In this document: positions 26,417 to 35,589 of the stretch, piece after piece
How the letters are laid out: each line of letters begins with the position of its first letter
Numbering within the stretch: position 1 is the stretch's first letter
NCBI RefSeq assembly: GCF_014645195.1
Contig: NZ_BMLK01000026.1
Span: forward strand, 1,542 to 48,591
DNA: 47,050 bases
Source: Novosphingobium indicum
GTDB lineage: Bacteria; Pseudomonadota; Alphaproteobacteria; Sphingomonadales; Sphingomonadaceae
Direction of reading: 5' to 3'
The notes under the pieces: generated by a model
Databases searched by the model: none
The model's input: the letters and a program-made list of their open reading frames with translations, nothing else
What the model was told of the DNA's origin: nothing
Position numbers and translations under genes: made by a program

Positions 26417-27262
26417 CTATTCGCCGGCTTGATTGTCGCGCGGCGACAATTCGTCGGCGGTTTTGATTGTCGCGTAGGTCGGGGGCCGTCCGGCGCGTGA
26501 TTGACGCTGGAGGGCGGAGCGCCGGCGGTAGCTCTCGACATTCATCTCGAAGATGGTGGCGTGGTGGACCAGACGGTCAACGGCGGCGAGCGTCATGGCG
26601 GGATCGGGGAAGACACGGTTCCATTCACCGAAGGGCTGGTTGGCGGTGATGAGCATGGAGCGACGCTCGTATCGGGCGCTGATCAGCTCGAACAGGACCG
26701 AGGTCTCGGCCTGGTCCTTGGTGACATAGGCGAGATCGTCGAGGACCAGCAGGTGATATTTGTCGAGCTTGGCGATGGCGGCTTCGAGCGCGAGTTCGCG
26801 GCGCGCGACCTGGAGTTTCTGTACGAGGTCGGAAGTACGCGCGAACAGCACGCGCCAGCCATTTTCGATCAGCGCCAGGCCGATGGCTGCGGCGAGATTC
26901 GACTTGCCGCAGCCGGGCGGGCCGAACAGGATGAGATTGGCGCCTTTTTCCAGCCATCCGTCGCCCGAGCACATAGCGGTCACCTGCGCGCGCGAGATCA
27001 TCGGCACGGCATCGAAGGCGAAGCTTTCGAGCGTCTTGCCCGGAGGCAGCCGCGCTTCGCCCAGGTGCCGTTCGATGCGGCGCCGATCGCGTTCGGCGAT
27101 CTCATGCTCGGCAAGGGCCGCGAGTAGCCTGGCGGCGGGCCAGCCTTCCTTGTCGGCGCGCTCGGCGAAGTCCGGCCATACCAGCTTGATGGCCGGCAGG
27201 CGCAGGTCGTTGAGGATGAGGGTGAGGCGCTGGGCGTCGATTGCCTGGGTTGCCTTGGTCAT
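26417..27262 (-). CDS. istB: IS21 transposition helper ATPase (element B)
   Basis: A 281-residue IstB ATPase with Walker A GPPGCGKSN, Walker B LLVLDDLAYV and ITANQPFGEWNRVFPD. It regulates IstA and selects target DNA. The ATG at 27262 overlaps the istA stop (ATGA). It differs clearly from the IstB of remnant A, so the two IS21 elements come from different groups. The last ~30 residues are polar and extend to just before the terminal repeat region. Confidence 0.93.
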   Translation of the reverse strand: MTKATQAIDAQRLTLILNDLRLPAIKLVWPDFAERADKEGWPAARLLAALAEHEIAERDRRRIERHLGEARLPPGKTLESFAFDAVPMISRAQVTAMCSGDGWLEKGANLILFGPPGCGKSNLAAAIGLALIENGWRVLFARTSDLVQKLQVARRELALEAAIAKLDKYHLLVLDDLAYVTKDQAETSVLFELISARYERRSMLITANQPFGEWNRVFPDPAMTLAAVDRLVHHATIFEMNVESYRRRSALQRQSRAGRPPTYATIKTADELSPRDNQAGE

Positions 27263-28770
27263 GCCGCTTCTCCCGTCAGCAGGACATCATAAGTGCTGAG
27301 GGGCGCGAGTTGGATGACCACCTCGGGCAGCGCTGCCGGATTGGGAGCGAAGCGCTCCCTGAGCGCAGCGATGTCGGGCAGGCGGCCGGCGGCAAGATCG
27401 GTGCCCAGCAGATCGGCGAGCTCGGCCTCGCAGGCGCGTTCATGCGCCATGGCCAGCAGTTCGACCATCATCCGGCAGGCGACGCGTTCGGACAAGGCCT
27501 CGACCAGCCTCTCGAAGGTCCGGGCGTAGGCCTCGCGGGGGAAGAGCTGATCGCGATAGACCAGCTTCATCAGCGCCATCGGCTTGCGGCGCAGGCTGTG
27601 GATCACATGCCGGTAATCGACGACATGACCGTGCGCGCCATTGCTCTTCGAGCGTCCGCGCGCCAGCGTCATGAGATGGGTGCCGCCGATGAACAGGTCG
27701 AGCCGGTCATCGTAGAGCCGGACCCGCAGCCGGTGTCCGATCAGCCGCGAAGGCACGGTGTAGAACACTTTCCTCAGCGTGAAGCTGCTGGTCGACGTGA
27801 CGGTGACGATGACTTCCTCATAATCGCTGGTGCGCCGGTCGGGCAGCGGTTGCAGCGCGGCGCGCTCGGCATCGATGCGGGCACCGCTGCGTCGGTTCTT
27901 GGCCGCCACGATCTCGTCGATGAAGCGGCGATAGGCGGCCAGATCATCGAAGTCGCGCGAGGCGCGCAGCAAGAGCGCGTCGCGAACCGCCGCCTTGAGA
28001 TGGCCGTGCGCGCTCTCGATCCCGCCATTCTCATGCGCGATGCCGCGGTTGTTGCGGGTCGGCGTCATGCCGTAATGCCCGCACAGCGCGTCGTAGCGGG
28101 TGGTGAGATCCGCCCGGGCTTCGGCATCAAGATTGCGGAAGGCCGCCGACAGGCTGTCGCTGCGGTGCTCCGTCGGCGCACCGCCCAGCGCCCACAGCGC
28201 GTTCTGCAGCCCTTCGGCAAGCGCGACGTAACTCTCGCCGCCCAGGATCACATGGGCATGTTCGAAGCCCGACCACATCAGCCGGAAGTGATAGAGGCGA
28301 TGATCGAGCGGCTGCCCGGCAACCAGGACGCCAAGATCGCCCATGTCGGTGAAGTCGGACAGGCCGAGCCGGCCCGGCTCATGGATCTGACGGAAGATCA
28401 CCTCCTGTTCGGGTCCGTGAAGCGCCCGCCAGGAGCGGATGCGCCGTTCCATGGTGCGCCTGACCCCGGGATCGAGATCGGGATGACGCCGGCGCATCTC
28501 TTCGAAGACCGCCACCGCCCGCAGCCCCGGCGCTGCCTTCAGGAGGGGCACGATCTCGTGCTCGAAAATCTCGGCCAGTGGATCGGGCCGGCGCCGCTCG
28601 CGCGTCTTGGCGCGCTGCGAGGGAAGCACCGGCGTCTGGGCAATCCGATAACCCGTTGCCGTGCTGAACCCCGCCTTCGCGGATGCCGCCGCGATGCCGT
28701 TGGTCTGTCGAAGCTTCATGAAGAACCTCATCTGATGATCGTTGACGTGGCAACCCGGCACCCACGGCAT
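27259..28770 (-). CDS. istA: IS21 transposase (element B)
   Basis: About 503 residues of a DDE transposase. An N-terminal helix-turn-helix region (IAAASAKAGFSTATGYRI) is followed by the catalytic core, with Asp in GLSDFTDMG, Asp in EHRSDSLSAAF and Glu in NGGIESAHGHL. ATG 28770 is a reasonable start; the frame is open to 28809. All catalytic residues and the C-terminal IstB-contact region are intact, so the element may still be active. Confidence 0.92.
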   Translation of the reverse strand: MPWVPGCHVNDHQMRFFMKLRQTNGIAAASAKAGFSTATGYRIAQTPVLPSQRAKTRERRRPDPLAEIFEHEIVPLLKAAPGLRAVAVFEEMRRRHPDLDPGVRRTMERRIRSWRALHGPEQEVIFRQIHEPGRLGLSDFTDMGDLGVLVAGQPLDHRLYHFRLMWSGFEHAHVILGGESYVALAEGLQNALWALGGAPTEHRSDSLSAAFRNLDAEARADLTTRYDALCGHYGMTPTRNNRGIAHENGGIESAHGHLKAAVRDALLLRASRDFDDLAAYRRFIDEIVAAKNRRSGARIDAERAALQPLPDRRTSDYEEVIVTVTSTSSFTLRKVFYTVPSRLIGHRLRVRLYDDRLDLFIGGTHLMTLARGRSKSNGAHGHVVDYRHVIHSLRRKPMALMKLVYRDQLFPREAYARTFERLVEALSERVACRMMVELLAMAHERACEAELADLLGTDLAAGRLPDIAALRERFAPNPAALPEVVIQLAPLSTYDVLLTGEAA

Positions 28771-28845
28771 CTCCCTCAACCTTGGAAATGCTCGTGAATA
28801 TCGGGTCAACCCCGACCATCAGCGCCCCCTTTGGAAAAGGGCGAT

Positions 28846-28914
28846 CGGTGTTTGCCGTGTCGTCTCCGGGCTGCGGGCTACGCCCTCCGCCCTCCACCGA
28901 CACGGCAAACACCG
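28846..28914. repeat. 17-bp inverted repeat upstream of istA in IS21 B
   Basis: Bases 28846-28862 and 28898-28914 are perfect reverse complements (CGGTGTTTGCCGTGTCG) with a 35-nt GC-rich loop. It lies between the terminal repeat and the istA start. The mRNA or DNA would form a strong hairpin; it could block transcription entering from outside, a known protective device in IS elements, or serve as a transposase site. Confidence 0.7.
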
Positions 28915-28960
28915 ATTCCCATCTTGATTGACGCTGCATTCTCATCCTGTTTGTCGCGCG

Positions 28961-29186
28961 GCAGCGCGACCGGGAACCAGCTCATGCCGGTGGGCTCCAT
29001 CACAGCCTGCATGCGGTCGCCCTCGACGAGGCCGTCGCGGAGGCGAGCGACAAGGCTATCCAGTGATGCAGGATCATGCCGGAAGCGTATTGGCCGTCCG
29101 GCAGGACGGCCGTCATCGAAGATCTGAGCCACGTGATCGCCGCGGATCGCCAGATCAATGCCTATAGTGCGGTGTCTCCTCAACAA
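28961..29186 (-). pseudogene. IS110-family transposase, N-terminal segment
   Basis: About 75 residues of the IS110 DEDD/RuvC-like domain. GIDLAIRGDHVAQIF holds the first catalytic Asp, and AVMEPTGMSWFPVAL holds the Glu of the EPT motif. The frame then runs into IS21 element B and meaningless sequence. The rest of the gene resumes at 26304 on the far side of that insertion. Upstream, at about 29237, the sequence changes to a truncated IS3 element. Confidence 0.8.
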
Positions 29187-29500
29187 GATTCCCCTTCCAG
29201 TTCGGAACCGACGCCGCAGGCACAGTCAGGTACGCGCCGCTTGGGTGTCTTGTTGCGCAGCTGCAAGCCTAACTCCCTATAAAGCCGATAAACCTTCTTC
29301 AAGTTCACGGCCCAACCATCGCGACGCAGGATGTAATACACCCGACGATAGCCGTAGCGGACATGCGTCTCGCAGATCTCCTTGATGCGCTTCTTCAGAA
29401 AGGCCGGATCGGTGCGGCGGGATTGGTAGTGATAACTGGAAGTATCGAACGGCAGAACCCGGCAGGCCCTCCGGATCGACACACTCCAGTCCGCCAGCAT
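29180..29500 (-). pseudogene. IS3-family OrfB, N-terminal remnant
   Basis: OrfB start region (CRVLPFDTSSYHYQSRR, then a tract ending QLRNKTPKRRV) of an IS3 element, IS407-like. After KRRV, at about 29238, the family sequence ends and the frame reads unrelated residues to a stop. The DDE catalytic domain is therefore lost. OrfB would normally be joined to OrfA by a -1 frameshift near 29540 at an A-rich AAACGAAAG site. Confidence 0.75.
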
Positions 29501-29868
29501 CCCGTCGACCAGCTCGCGCTTCCGATCCGGCCTTAGAGCTTTCGTTTGATGACATCCTGCAACATCTCGCGATCGAGCGTCAGATCGGCGACGATCTTCT
29601 TGAGCCGGCTGTTCTCATCCTCCAGCTCGCGCAGCCGCCGCATCTCCGATGGCATCAGCCCCGCATACTTCTTCTTCCAGTTGAAGTAGGTCGCCTGGCT
29701 GATCCCCGCCTTGCGGCAGATCTCAGCAACCGGCGCTCCCTCCTCGCCCTGCTTGATGACGAACGCCTTCTGCGCGTCCGTAAACTTCGATGCCTTCACG
29801 CCAAACCTCCTCGCCCAGCCAAGGAAATCTACGGCGGAAAGCTGTACCCGCAAATGGCCCAGTTTTCA
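29238..29868 (-). mobile_element. IS3-family element, 5' remnant
   Basis: Contains complete orfA and only the first ~90 codons of orfB. Its outer end is probably near 29868, where the minus strand begins TGAAAACTGGGCC; this is a judgement from position, not a matched repeat pair. The other end is lost at the junction with the IS110 fragment at about 29238. Confidence 0.65.
29533..29799 (-). CDS. IS3-family OrfA (helix-turn-helix subunit)
   Basis: An 88-residue OrfA with a helix-turn-helix (VAEICRKAGISQATYFNWKKK) and a leucine-zipper-like tail (MRRLRELEDENSRLKKIVADL). The start is GTG 29799, with a perfect GGAGG site 6 nt upstream. It would normally provide DNA binding and feed the OrfAB fusion by frameshift. 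With OrfB truncated it can only act as a DNA-binding fragment. Confidence 0.88.
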   Translation of the reverse strand: MKASKFTDAQKAFVIKQGEEGAPVAEICRKAGISQATYFNWKKKYAGLMPSEMRRLRELEDENSRLKKIVADLTLDREMLQDVIKRKL

Positions 29869-29964
29869 GGTGGCAGAGCAGTCCAAAATCACGCACCTTC
29901 CAGAAAGGCCGAGTACTTTCTATTGCAGACAAGCATAACACTTCAAGCCGTGTGCGGTCAGAAA

Positions 29965-30495
29965 TTACGGATCGCTGTAGACATCTTTCCCAAATCTCTG
30001 ATGCATGCGCTTCGCCACGCTCAGCGAATATCGACGCTGGCGCCAGGCCGTCGGGCTGTGATAGATGCCTACAGCTTTCCAGAAATCCCCGGTATCCTTG
30101 AGTGCGGCCAGAAATATCCAGCGGGCCGCCTCCACGTTGAAACAGGGATCGAAGCGCAGCCAATGGCGAACCTCGGGCGCAGGCCGACCCACGAGCGCGG
30201 CGATCCTTGATACCCACCTGGTGTTGATCTGCAAGGGGCCCAGATCGTGCGTGCCGTTGGTGTTTCCGACCTCGGCACCGATCCAGCCCGCCTCCTGGTC
30301 GCGCAGGCCCCAAAGGGTCTTTTCAAGCCAGGGACGGCCCGCTGCGGCGCCGTGAATGCAACTGGCAATACGGGCCTCATCAGACTTGCGTACCGCGGCA
30401 TGGACCGGTGTTGCCAAAAACATGAACGCCGACGCTGGCAACCAAAGACGAGACACCTGCCCGAATAGCGTTGGTCGAAGGACATTGGCGATCAT
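29965..30495 (-). CDS. Lytic transglycosylase, conjugation type (VirB1/TrbN-like)
   Basis: A 176-residue secreted muramidase. A signal peptide (hydrophobic core LWLPASAFMFLATP, cleavage near VHA/AV) is followed by an SLT domain with probable catalytic Glu68 in RDQEAGW and the motif DLGPLQINTRW. It would open the peptidoglycan for the transfer machine. ATG 30495 has AAGGAG 8 nt upstream. It is 31 bp downstream of the relaxase gene and the last recognisable transfer gene before the IS cluster. Confidence 0.9.
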   Translation of the reverse strand: MIANVLRPTLFGQVSRLWLPASAFMFLATPVHAAVRKSDEARIASCIHGAAAGRPWLEKTLWGLRDQEAGWIGAEVGNTNGTHDLGPLQINTRWVSRIAALVGRPAPEVRHWLRFDPCFNVEAARWIFLAALKDTGDFWKAVGIYHSPTAWRQRRYSLSVAKRMHQRFGKDVYSDP

Positions 30496-30526
30496 GGACG
30501 AACTCCTTCACAGTCAGGCAATGGCA

Positions 30527-33490
30527 TCAGCGGTCAAAACCGGACCGATCGTTGGATTTCTGGTGATCTTGATCTGCGGCTGGCGAAGCATGTCCCCTGC
30601 CTGCGTGCGCATGACTGCGGCCGGTGCTGGCTCGGCGGTCAAGTGCCGACTTCAGGATACGATCCATGATTTCCGCAATGCCGCGCGCGCCTTCTGCGAG
30701 ATGCTCACCCAGGCCCTGCGGTGAGCGGCGTTGATCAAGCTGACGTTCCAGCAGCTGGTCGCGCCGGTCCTGGCGACGATGTTGCTGGTCCTCGAGCGCC
30801 TGCGCCAGACGGCCTGCATGACGATCGGCGTAGGCCCGGACGGTATCGCGATCGAGCCGGCCAAGCCCTTCCAGCGCCGAGGTCTTCTCACCGGACCGGG
30901 CCTCCAGCTTCTCGACCAGCTTCTTCTCGCTTTCGGTCCATAGCTTGACGCCCAGGCGTGCGCGGGTAATCGCGGTATAGTAGTTCTGCCCATTGACCAG
31001 GGCGGAATTGACCGGCGCCAGCACGTAGATCCGGGCATAGGTCTTCGACTGCGCGGAATAGACCGTCTCGGCATAGCCGTGGTCCCAGGTCTTGTGCCGC
31101 GAAAGATCGATGGTCTGGACGCGCTCCCCGCGGTCCCAGCGGATAGTGGCAAGCCCCCCTTCCAGCTTCTCTACCGTCCCGCGCTCGGCGTTCTTGAGGT
31201 CCAGTTCGCGATTGACCAGTCGCCATTGAATACGATCCCCCTCAGCCAACTCACGCTCTTTGCGGTCGAACACGTTGACGTGACGCGCCTGCCCGAGGCG
31301 CGGGTCCCACCGGATCATGCGCCCGTTCTCATCGACAAGCCGAACGAGTTGGCGGCCATTGGCATCCTGGGCGAGACCGACGACGCGGTATTCGGTGTCG
31401 CGGGCGATACCGGGAGCCGCAAGGTCGCGCGCGAACATCACGACCTGCCCGCCAGAATAGAAGCGCGCCAAGTGCTTTTCCTGGGCGGTCATCCCCGCTG
31501 GAGTGAGTACCGAGAGGCGAACATCTTCCGCCGCGATCGCGCCCTCGGACTTCAAAGTCCCGCGGATTTTCGCGTTAACGAGAATCCGGGTCTTGTTCTC
31601 GAGCACGAGGATATTGGTCGTCTGGCGAGTCTCGGACCCGAGCCGGGTCCATTCCTCGACGAGCCCCCTCGCCAGGCGCTCAGCGCTTTGCCCGCTCACC
31701 ACCTTGTCGAGCTTGTCGAGTGAGGCGGCATAGTTACCGGCGCGCGTCTCGGTGACCGCGGCCTTCATCGTGCGCGTTTCCTGACGCATCGATTCCGTCA
31801 ATTCGGCGGTCGGGAGCCCGAGGCGCTGAAGGAGCCAGAACGGCTTGCCCTGCTCGATTGCGCCGGTCTGCCGGTTGTCGCCCAGCAGGATGAGCCTCGC
31901 GCCTGTCTCCCGGCTGATCTGGAGCAGACGTTGTGCCTGCCGGTTTCCCAATTGCCCGGCTTCGTCGACCAGCAGGACATGGGCATCCGTTACTCCGTGC
32001 CCGCCGCCTGCCAGCAGGCTGGCGATGGTTCGCGCCTCGATACGGACCCCGTCCCCCAAGTTGGCAGCTGCCGAGGATGTCGGAGCCAGAGCGAGAAATT
32101 GGGTTCCCGGTTCGGCCGCTTCGGCAAGCGTGCGCATCAAGGTCGACTTGCCCGCACCGGCGACGCCGTGGAGACCCGTGACACGGTCGCGCGAGGATGC
32201 GAGCATGACCAGCGCTTGTTCCTGCGCCGGGTTGAGCCCGGCCTTCTCGAGCCGGACCAGCAAGCGATCGGATGAAGCAATCGGCCTGGCATCGCCCAGT
32301 GCAAGCGCGAGTTCGCGCGACAAGGCCTGCTCAAGTCGGGCACTGCGCCGCGTCGTGCGCCCCCGCGTCAACGTATAACTTCCTGTCGGCTCATGCACCG
32401 CGAGCAGCTTGCGCCGGGCTTCATGCTCGGTGATGAGCGGGCGCACATCGGTGAGGCGTACCTCCCCGACATGGCTTGCCAGGGCATGGCGATAGAGCCA
32501 GCCCAGGTTGGAGACGGCCTCCCGGGTTTCGGCCTGGCGGATCCCGAACAGCGCTGCACGCCGGCTCGCCATGGGATCGTTTGGCAGCCCCTGCCCTTCG
32601 CGCCCTGCAGCCAGGAAACCAAGGTCGGCCAGATCCCTGGCATAGGGTTTTGCGCGCTCGGCCCATTGCTCTTTCAGATCCTCGATCCCCACTTTCACTT
32701 TGGCACCACGCGTTTCGTAGAAGGAGGCCCGGCGCGCGGCCTGCCCGGCCAGGCCATGTTCCTGGGCATGAGCATCGATCTTTCGGGAACGCTGCGAGGT
32801 GTCGCGGATGAAGTCCTTGGGCACGCCAGCGATCTCAAAGAGGCCCCGACGCGGGTCGAATTCGATTTCGAAGCCTTGCTCGCGCAGGTCCCGCGCGAGT
32901 TCGTTGCGGTACACCTGTCCCGCCACCATCTGCTCGGTAAACATCGCCCGGGTCTCAAGGCTCGCCATCGGGCCATCCACCTCACGATTGGTCATGTTGA
33001 GGACGACGACATGCGTGTGAAGGTGCGGGTCAAGGTCCCGGCTCGCATGCTCGGTAAAGCGGGCGAAGAGCAGTCTTCCGGTCGTCTCGTGGATGACCTC
33101 GCCGTCCTCGCGCCTGCGGAGCGAGGCATGTTCTTCCAGATAGGAAAGCGCCGCCGTCACCGCGCGCTCGTGCGCCTCGATGATCCGCTCATCGCCCGCG
33201 ACGAGCGCCATGATCGAAACCGACTTGGGCGCATTGACCGCAAAGTCCCATCCCGGATGGTGCTGGATTTCCCCGTCTGCGCGATGCCGTCCAAGCTGCT
33301 GGCCGGCCACGCGCCCGGCAAGCAGTTCGGCAAAGACATGAGGATCGACCTTGCCTTCGAGCCCAAGTTCGGGCGCAAGGTGCCCTCCCCATTGGCTGGG
33401 TTCGTCACCACCCTTGGTGTAATAGTCGCCCACCGTATAGTAGCGCGCGATATTGCCTGAAGTGCCCTTGAGACGGCGGGGGTGGATCAT
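30527..33490 (-). CDS. traI: MOBF relaxase-helicase (TraI/TrwC type)
   Basis: A 987-residue two-domain relaxase. The N-terminal half has paired tyrosines at 17/18 and 23/24 (YYTVGDYY), which cut and hold the T-strand, and the HUH metal triad His156, 158, 160 (HLHTH). The C-terminal half is a RecD/TraI-type helicase, with Walker A GVAGAGKST near residue 442 and Walker B VDEAGQL. It is shorter than F TraI and close to TrwC length. The start overlaps the coupling protein stop by 4 bp (ATGA). The C-terminal ~60 residues are charged and low in complexity. Confidence 0.95.
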   Translation of the reverse strand: MIHPRRLKGTSGNIARYYTVGDYYTKGGDEPSQWGGHLAPELGLEGKVDPHVFAELLAGRVAGQQLGRHRADGEIQHHPGWDFAVNAPKSVSIMALVAGDERIIEAHERAVTAALSYLEEHASLRRREDGEVIHETTGRLLFARFTEHASRDLDPHLHTHVVVLNMTNREVDGPMASLETRAMFTEQMVAGQVYRNELARDLREQGFEIEFDPRRGLFEIAGVPKDFIRDTSQRSRKIDAHAQEHGLAGQAARRASFYETRGAKVKVGIEDLKEQWAERAKPYARDLADLGFLAAGREGQGLPNDPMASRRAALFGIRQAETREAVSNLGWLYRHALASHVGEVRLTDVRPLITEHEARRKLLAVHEPTGSYTLTRGRTTRRSARLEQALSRELALALGDARPIASSDRLLVRLEKAGLNPAQEQALVMLASSRDRVTGLHGVAGAGKSTLMRTLAEAAEPGTQFLALAPTSSAAANLGDGVRIEARTIASLLAGGGHGVTDAHVLLVDEAGQLGNRQAQRLLQISRETGARLILLGDNRQTGAIEQGKPFWLLQRLGLPTAELTESMRQETRTMKAAVTETRAGNYAASLDKLDKVVSGQSAERLARGLVEEWTRLGSETRQTTNILVLENKTRILVNAKIRGTLKSEGAIAAEDVRLSVLTPAGMTAQEKHLARFYSGGQVVMFARDLAAPGIARDTEYRVVGLAQDANGRQLVRLVDENGRMIRWDPRLGQARHVNVFDRKERELAEGDRIQWRLVNRELDLKNAERGTVEKLEGGLATIRWDRGERVQTIDLSRHKTWDHGYAETVYSAQSKTYARIYVLAPVNSALVNGQNYYTAITRARLGVKLWTESEKKLVEKLEARSGEKTSALEGLGRLDRDTVRAYADRHAGRLAQALEDQQHRRQDRRDQLLERQLDQRRSPQGLGEHLAEGARGIAEIMDRILKSALDRRASTGRSHAHAGRGHASPAADQDHQKSNDRSGFDR

Positions 33491-35589
33491 GCCGGCCGGG
33501 CCTTGCGTGAAGGTCCGCCAGCACGGTTATAGACATCGATCTCGATACGCGGACGGCCGCGCTTTGCGCCAAGTGTGAAGTCCTGCACTTCGCGTGGTTG
33601 GCCTGGACTGTCGTCCGGGATGGCCTCGCCCGTATCCGGCGATACGGGGGGAACAGGTTCGCGGGGAGGCTGACCATCCGTCGGAGGGGCATTCTCGAAT
33701 AGATCAGGCTGCCCATCTGCATCGCCGGACTTTCTACCTGGATTGCGTCGCGGCTCGCGCCGGCCTGGATTTCCATTCGCAGTGCCCGCTTCACCGGGTT
33801 CGGAGCACACATACGGTCCCTCTTGCGCCCGTAGGGCAGCAATGATCGCAGCGCCGTCTCCGTCACGCAGCGGAGGATCGACACGTTCCGCAAAGCCTTC
33901 GGCAATCGTCGGCAAGGAATTGAACTTGTCCTTGAACCGCACCACCGGCAGGTCCCGGCCGAAGCGCAAATAGCCCGAAAGATTGGGCAGATTGGTGACC
34001 TCGGTGTGCATGACGAGCGGGCGCGTCACCTGCATGCGCGAGAGGTTCACCCCGTCGCGCATGTCGTTGACGCCGTAGGACATGCCTTCGTTCGCCTCGA
34101 TCTGTTCGACCTGCCCCAGGTTTTCCGAAACGTGCTTGGCTGTGGGCGTATCGTTCGCCCGAAGCGCGACCCAGGTCGAGCAATAGCCCGTGATCGCCGC
34201 GGCATCCTGGATGCCGTAAGTCGCTTCCAGTTGCGGGTAGGACTGGAAGCCGAGGACACCGCAGCCGCCGTACTTGCGCGCGCGGGCGAGGAAGTCCGAC
34301 AGGGACGGCAGCTTTTGCAAGGTGGGTAGTTCGTCGACGACGCAGTAGAGGCGGCGCCGGTGATCCGGTGCCATACTCATGATTGCCGAGATCGCGATGT
34401 CGAGCCAAACGGTGATGAGCGGTCGCAAGGAAGGAAGCTGGTCGGCCTTCACGGTGATGAAGAGCCAGTTGCCTCCTTCCTCGTTGCTTACCCAGTCGCG
34501 GATCGAAAGGCCCGTGCGGGTATCGTCAAGGTAGGAAAAACTGCGCATCACCGATGCGAGCTCGGCCTGGATACCGGCCGATGTCCGGTCCCCTTCCATG
34601 CTGATGAATGCCGCCGCCTCGGTATCCTTTGCGAAAGCCACCAGGTCCTTGAGCCGGGAACGCAGCAGGCGGTCGAGAAGCACCGAAACCAGCATCTCGC
34701 CTTCGCGCGCAAGCTTCCTCAGGACCGCGACAAGGGTCCCGCGCGCGGACCTTGCCCAGAACGGATCGCCCGCCTTGTCGGGGATCGTCGATTCCGCCAT
34801 CTGGTCATAGTGATATTCACGCGGAACGTCCCCCCAGGGCGACCAGTGGGCCGTTCGGGCATCGAGCGGATTGAGGATGATGTCCTTGCCCGGGCGGTAG
34901 AACTTCTCAACGAAGGTCCCTGCCGTATCGTAGACGATCGCGCGCTTGCCCTCCTTGCGAATGCCTTCGAGCATCTTGACGATGATGTTCGTCTTGCCCG
35001 TGCCGGGGGCGCCGCACAGGAGTATATGTTCCGGCTCAAAGGCATCGGGCACCGGAACACCGCCGATCCGGAAGCTGCCTCGCTCGAATTTGGAGAGCAC
35101 CCGCCGGACCTGCCTGACGGTCCCGAAACGCGCCCCGCGCAGGTATTCGTTCGAGCCAAGCCCCCTGCCCGTGCGGGTAAAGGCATACCAGGCGCAGGCG
35201 AGCACGACGAGTGAACCTGCTCCCGACAGAATGGCGCCCCGGATGCATTCAGCTTCAAAGGCATGGAGGGTTTTCGCGGCGATCGGCGATGCCAGCAGCC
35301 AGTCGGCCGAGGTCCAGTACTGGGAGCCGGCGGGTGTCTTGAAGAGGACGGGATCGTTCGTTCCGGGGGCGGCCTGAACCTTCATACTCGCTTCAAGAAG
35401 CTTGAGGAGGACAAAGCGCTGATAGTCACTGATATGTTCCAACACCCACCAGACCGTCAGGATCACCCATAATCCCAGCCCGGCCATTACGGTCTGGAAC
35501 AAGACCTGCGTGGTCATGCGAACGTTATGGACGATCGACTGCCCGCCGCGCGTCCAGCTCCCCAGGGTATCGTTGCGAAAGATGCTCAT
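33487..35589 (-). CDS. traD: Type IV coupling protein (TraD/TrwB family)
   Basis: A 700-residue membrane-anchored DNA-pumping ATPase that would link the relaxosome to the secretion channel. Transmembrane helices are near residues 28-52 and 116-138, with Walker A GAPGTGKT at 193-200. Later motifs include LYCVVDELPTLQKLPSL (Walker B) and GVLGFQSYPQLEATYG. ATG 35589 is chosen for its AGGAGGGAAGG ribosome-binding site; the frame is open further upstream but that part has unrelated composition. The C-terminal ~130 residues are Pro/Gly/Arg-rich and probably disordered. Confidence 0.94.
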   Translation of the reverse strand: MSIFRNDTLGSWTRGGQSIVHNVRMTTQVLFQTVMAGLGLWVILTVWWVLEHISDYQRFVLLKLLEASMKVQAAPGTNDPVLFKTPAGSQYWTSADWLLASPIAAKTLHAFEAECIRGAILSGAGSLVVLACAWYAFTRTGRGLGSNEYLRGARFGTVRQVRRVLSKFERGSFRIGGVPVPDAFEPEHILLCGAPGTGKTNIIVKMLEGIRKEGKRAIVYDTAGTFVEKFYRPGKDIILNPLDARTAHWSPWGDVPREYHYDQMAESTIPDKAGDPFWARSARGTLVAVLRKLAREGEMLVSVLLDRLLRSRLKDLVAFAKDTEAAAFISMEGDRTSAGIQAELASVMRSFSYLDDTRTGLSIRDWVSNEEGGNWLFITVKADQLPSLRPLITVWLDIAISAIMSMAPDHRRRLYCVVDELPTLQKLPSLSDFLARARKYGGCGVLGFQSYPQLEATYGIQDAAAITGYCSTWVALRANDTPTAKHVSENLGQVEQIEANEGMSYGVNDMRDGVNLSRMQVTRPLVMHTEVTNLPNLSGYLRFGRDLPVVRFKDKFNSLPTIAEGFAERVDPPLRDGDGAAIIAALRAQEGPYVCSEPGEAGTANGNPGRREPRRNPGRKSGDADGQPDLFENAPPTDGQPPREPVPPVSPDTGEAIPDDSPGQPREVQDFTLGAKRGRPRIEIDVYNRAGGPSRKARPA

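Larger units (their letters stand above)
26305..28960 (-). mobile_element. Complete IS21-family element B inserted in IS110
   Basis: An IS21 element with istA and istB in ATGA overlap and imperfect terminal inverted repeats. 26331-26357 and the reverse complement of 28923-28949 agree at about 20 of 27 positions, sharing GGATGAGA and CGTCAATCA. Subterminal copies of GATTGTCGCG and GATTGACGC also occur, as is usual for IS21 ends. The exact outer ends and the target duplication are unresolved; GCGC at both junctions is a candidate. It interrupts an IS110 transposase gene, so it arrived after that element. Confidence 0.8.

Noticed and set aside
27241..28797. 518-residue plus-strand frame opposite istA
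   Set aside because: Exact antisense of the intact IstA transposase, with no protein-family signal.
29277..29555. Alternative frame through the IS3 OrfB region
   Set aside because: The other frame gives clear OrfB sequence (HVRYGYRRVYYILRRDGW), whereas this one does not.
32393..33460. 355-residue plus-strand frame opposite the relaxase gene
   Set aside because: Antisense of the relaxase domain with intact catalytic motifs; coding signal belongs to the minus strand.
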